Shown one piece after another: positions 60,301-64,000 of a stretch of 64,000 bases of DNA (within the stretch, counting starts at the first letter, position 1; every line of letters begins with the position of its first letter). The notes under the pieces are model-generated. The model saw nothing but the letters and a program-made list of their open reading frames with translations, searched no databases and was not told where the DNA came from. The stretch spans positions 67,801,398 to 67,865,397 of the forward strand of contig NC_092521.1 in the NCBI RefSeq assembly GCF_037038585.1, in the 5' to 3' direction. The position numbers and the translations under genes are program-made. The DNA comes from Patagioenas fasciata (lineage: Eukaryota > Chordata > Aves > Columbiformes > Columbidae).

Positions 60301-61969
60301 AGAAATGAAAGAAGTAGGGCGGGGGTGATCACCCTGTCCTGGCCCTCCTCGGAAAGACAGGAGCACAGGCCGACAGCGAAAGTCACTTCTGTTCCACACG
60401 GGTTTGTGTCAACCATGAAGGAGGTTTTCAAAATACTTCTGAATATTTGAGAAGAAAAAAAAAAAAAAAAGTCGTAGTGGTCCTGGTACGGCGGCTGTGT
60501 GGACGCTCGAGCACTTAAAAATCGCCCAAGAAAAAAGAAAAAAAAAAAAGTATGTGCATTTTTATAGGGAGATAAATTGACAATTTGTTGTGTATAACTT
60601 CTGATCAATTATTAATCGTTAGTGTCAACAACAGGGTTATAATTACCTTCAGTTATTTAAAGGAATATTTATTTTTTTCTTCTCTCTGATCTGGTAATTA
60701 GTTAACGCTCTGGAGTAATGAATTCAAAGCTGACTTGATAATGATTGAGACAGGTTTTTCCCTTCTCTTTTGGCAGCCCCCTCGCGAGGGGGAGGGTGGG
60801 GGGAGGGGAAGGAGGGAGGTGTATCCCCCCGTTTGCAGAAGTGTCCATTTAAAGGCAAATCGCGGCGCATTTCACTTTTCAGACCATAAATAACGATTCT
60901 GGGAAGAAAAGGGCAAAATGACAAACAAATAGAGCGCAGCTGGGATGAATAAGGCCGATCAAAGTTAGCAGCGGCCGACGTTTCTCGCAGCCGCAGCAGG
61001 TCTGAGTCCCATAAAGGTGCCAGCAACTCTTACCTCTCTCCCCGAGATCAAGGGCGAGGGTAAGCAGGACATTTTAACCCCCTGACATTTTTTCGCGAGC
61101 GGAGGAGGTAAAAAAAAAAAAAAAAAAAAGGGGGAAGGAGGGAGGAGCGTCTTTCTTTCTTGAGGTAAACCTCAATGCCTTCATGAAGGAAGCGGGGGGG
61201 TATTTTACCTGGAGCCCACGAAGCCCCCAAGCCTAGCCCGCGTAGGATGCGCGGGGGGGAGCGGCGCAGCGCCATGCAGTGCTGGGTTCCGCTCCTCGAA
61301 GCGGGAGAGGAACAGCCTTGCGCGTTTAAACGATCCCGAACCTGGCTCAGCCCTGGCAATGGGAATCAAGAAATTATTATTACTTTTCTTTTCTTTTATT
61401 ATTTTTTTTTTTAATACCCCTCCTTGAGGGCTCTCGGCAGAGCTTTCTCATGAAGAAGAGCAGCAAGAAAGGCAGCCCGCAGGGACGGTGGCCGCTGCCT
61501 TGCTCCCGGCTCTTGGAGCGTGGGTAACCCCTCCCCCTCCAGGCCTGGGACCTGGCAGCCAAAAGGCAAGGTAACTGCTGAAAAACCTCCCCCTCCACCC
61601 CTCCCATACTGGCGTGTGGCGTTCTGCTGAGGTAGAAAGTCCACCGTTGCCCCCTTCCTGCTTTCCTCCAAACCTCCACCTAATTTAGCATCAGGCGAAG
61701 TCTCGGAGCCAAAACGACTTTTCGTTTTCAGCGCGACGGGGCTGATTTTACGGCAGATCTGTGTGAGATGGAATACGTGTATATAGTATTATATATAGCA
61801 GTCACATGTCTTATATATAAAACGTTTCCCCCGTGTAACGAAACTGCAGTGGGAATTGCAGTGCAAAATGCAAGTTTTAAAATTAATTCGTCCTGACAGG
61901 TTTGACATCGCCCAGCTCCCTTTTTCCTGCAACTCCGTCCGCAAATGAATGCCCTTTCCAGAGTGTATG
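60301..61969. other. Downstream intergenic, GC-rich patches and A/T runs
   Basis: Contains A runs (60455-60470, 60539-60549, 61111-61129) and GC-rich patches at 60760-61060 and 61190-61680. The segment 60850-60990 (CAAATCGCGGCGCATTTCAC, CATAAATAACGATTCTGGG, AATAAGGCCGATCAAAG) may be regulatory. No exon was recognised; long minus-strand frames are products of the GC content. Confidence 0.45.
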
Positions 61970-62240
61970 TTTTAATTTGTCACATCAAGGCAATAAAAGG
62001 CAGCAATATATACTTAAGCCAGTTAACATTGTAATAACAGGTTTAAAGGAGCAATTAAATGGTAGTGAGTCGCATGTCTGACTTTCTATAGGCATTACCA
62101 CATCAATGGTACCTTTAGACTGACTATAACTTAGCGTGATTGTCTCAATTAGTTTAGCTACACGATAGTTATTGTGAACTCTTTGTGAGTAATCAATGTT
62201 ACGCAAGCTTATGGGAAGGAGTCTTTAATAGGGGTAAGCA
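61970..62240. promoter_or_regulatory. Candidate conserved enhancer downstream of IRX2
   Basis: Dense complex AT-rich sequence with GCAATAAAAGGCAGC, CAGTTAACATTGTAATAACA, GGAGCAATTAAATGG, TCTCAATTAGTTTAGC and GTAATCAATG. There is no low-complexity sequence over 250 nt, unlike its neighbours. The texture is that of highly conserved IRX-cluster elements. Confidence 0.4.
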
Positions 62241-62799
62241 GCAGCTAGGTAACATGAACCTCCTATTTCCAAAAAACACCTTTCATATTTTTTTTTCCCC
62301 TCTACTCTCATTTCTTTTCCTCAACACGAAAGAAACGATAACTTATAGTCTTATAAATCTGTTTCCGAGATCGGTGTAGCCGAACGCAGATTTACAGGCA
62401 AATAACGACTTCTGCCACGGTTGATAAACGAAACAGCCGCTACACTCCGGCGCGGATGGCGAGTCACCACTGCTACTCTTCTCCTTTTTTTATTTTTTTT
62501 TTCTAGTGTTGTGTGTCGCGGCTGCTCATTGTCACGACTCAGCCTCAAGCCACAAATAACCTTCAGGGATGTTCACATCAAATGACATGTACGTATCACT
62601 TACGGGCGCCTAAGTTTCCCCTTGCTAACAGCGGGGCAGTCCGAATGGGAGAGTTGCGGAGAGATACCAGGGTGTGCGTGTGAACCAGAAACTGGTGTGT
62701 GGGTGTGCGTGTCAGAGCGAGGGATGACTGTAAAGCGGGGTTATAAATACGATATAATGCAGAGAGAAAGGTCTTAGTGGAGCAACCGACCGTTTAGTA
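62241..62799. other. Downstream intergenic
   Basis: Contains T runs and CG-containing AT-rich sequence (for example ACATGTACGTATCACTTACG). No exon or transposon was recognised. Confidence 0.45.
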
Positions 62800-63330
62800 A
62801 CTTGTTAATTCTTCTCCACCTACAGACTCATTAAATACCGAGCCACGAGTGGCTAATGCAAAATACGGAGGGCTGCGAAATTAGTGGGAGTTGCGTGAAC
62901 TGCTTTAAAACACTAACAACTTAGTAATATTTTCTGTCACGGGGAAAAAAAAGAGCATTTACCATTAAAATTTGAGATAAAGAAGACACATGGATGTTTC
63001 TATTGGTGAAGTTATTCTCGTTAGTCCTAACAATGTCTCACCATTAGACAAGGCTGGAGTCAGTCTGAGTCTCAGATCTGCAAGCTTTTTTTTTTGCCTT
63101 TTTTTTTTTTTTTTTTGCATGCGCATTACATTTCTGTCATGCTTTGCAGCAGAACACGATATCCCCAAAGAACCCACAGAAGAAAAAAAAATACCCTGAC
63201 AGCAACCATTAGTTAAGAGTGCGATGAATAAACCCCTTGCACAAGAGTATCAGGACTAATTAAGATTCTGTTTAGCAGCCCTGGATGGAATGTTAATGTA
63301 GCTTTGACTAACTGGGAATAAGCAGGGAGA
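62800..63330. promoter_or_regulatory. Candidate conserved non-coding element
   Basis: Motifs include CTCATTAAATACCGAGCC, GTGGCTAATGCAAAATACGG, GGACTAATTAAGATTC and GGAATGTTAATGTAGC. A T run (63103-63117) interrupts it. Texture-based call. Confidence 0.3.
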
Positions 63331-64000
63331 AAAACTGCATTTTAAGAGGAATGCTGAGGTGATAACATCTCTCACTTCTTCTGTCCAAGGTCTGCCCAAG
63401 CCTGTTACAAAGTCATTATCTCAAATTACTCCTGTACTTCATTTTTAGAGGGTTTGGGCAAGATCCCCTGGCGTTGAAGCGCTGCCTAGAGCCTCACAAA
63501 GCCAATACTCTCTAAGGGGATAAAGGCTGAATCAACCCACTATCTCTACCTTCGAGAGTCTGCTGGTACCAGTTCCTTGGACAAATACAGCCAGGATTCT
63601 GGAGGCAGATTAGGATCTATTGCTGGCGTCTCCTCGCAAATCCCTAAAGGGTTTTTGACCCTTTGAAGTTTCGTCTATTTTGCTTACACAGAAGTTTACA
63701 TGATTAAGTCAGGATTTTACAAGGCTCAACAAGGCAAATTTAGTCACCTCGGAACACTCAACACCAAAAAGAAAAAAAAAAGTAAAATATCCAGTTGTCC
63801 CGCTACTCGTTTAGCCCCTGAAATACTAGTATAGGTGATATTTATAGTGATTAGTTTAATAAAGAAGGAGAAAAGTATCTGTAATATTGCTTCAGCAGGG
63901 GAGGATAAAAATATATCCCTTTCTCTCACGGAGTTGTTGTTGTTATTATTATTTTTTTTTTTTTTCAGCCTTTGACGTAGTCTTTCCCCTCCTCTTCCAT
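63331..64000. other. Right edge, nothing recognised
   Basis: Moderate GC with few CG dinucleotides. It ends in a T run and a pyrimidine stretch at the window edge. No gene-like frame. Confidence 0.5.

Noticed and set aside
1-64000. CRISPR arrays, operons, bacterial or phage genes, tRNA or rRNA genes
   Set aside because: None is present. The sequence is vertebrate, with spliced coding sequence and LINE remnants, and no tRNA or rRNA signature was seen.

Overview
The window looks like vertebrate nuclear DNA, most likely from a bird. It holds one spliced protein gene inside long AT-rich non-coding sequence. A short 5'-truncated CR1 LINE remnant (28150-28225, minus strand) has the bird-type CR1 3' end, and there are older CR1 remains of a kind shared across amniotes. 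No other gene-like coding sequence was recognised on either strand; most open frames outside the gene look like chance.

The gene is IRX2, an Iroquois-class TALE homeobox transcription factor, on the plus strand. Four coding exons (50449-50691, 52482-52887, 53332-54069, 54763-54806) splice in consistent phase to a 476-residue protein. It has the IRX2-type N-terminus, a 63-residue TALE homeodomain, a strongly acidic stretch, the Iro box and the IRX2-type end VGVQPYL. The 5' flank and 5' UTR are GC-rich with CT, GA and G-run tracts. The 3' UTR probably ends near 56150 or 56245.

Layout: 1-43800 is AT-rich, CpG-poor gene-desert sequence with old CR1 LINE pieces (about 2100-2335, 22560-23700, 33240-33670 plus a tail at 34232-34285, and 28150-28225), microsatellites and a few candidate conserved enhancers (notably 12640-13000). 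From about 43800 to 63300 the sequence becomes visibly richer in CpG even where AT-rich. It holds CpG islands at 44130-44560, 48530-48940, around the IRX2 promoter and gene (about 49800-53900), and at 59950-60300, with many stretches that look like developmental enhancers. I recognised no transposon there.

In the human IRXA cluster (IRX1, IRX2, IRX4) IRX2 is transcribed away from IRX1. If that order holds here, the left side faces IRX1 and the right side faces IRX4. No unknown protein system is visible. The best leads are possible alternative IRX2 products (an in-frame open intron 2, an in-frame upstream start before exon 2, an in-frame alternative last exon), a G-quadruplex-prone 5' UTR, unassigned CpG islands upstream, and inverted-repeat binding-site candidates. 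Conservation could not be tested here, so all enhancer calls are judgements from sequence texture.
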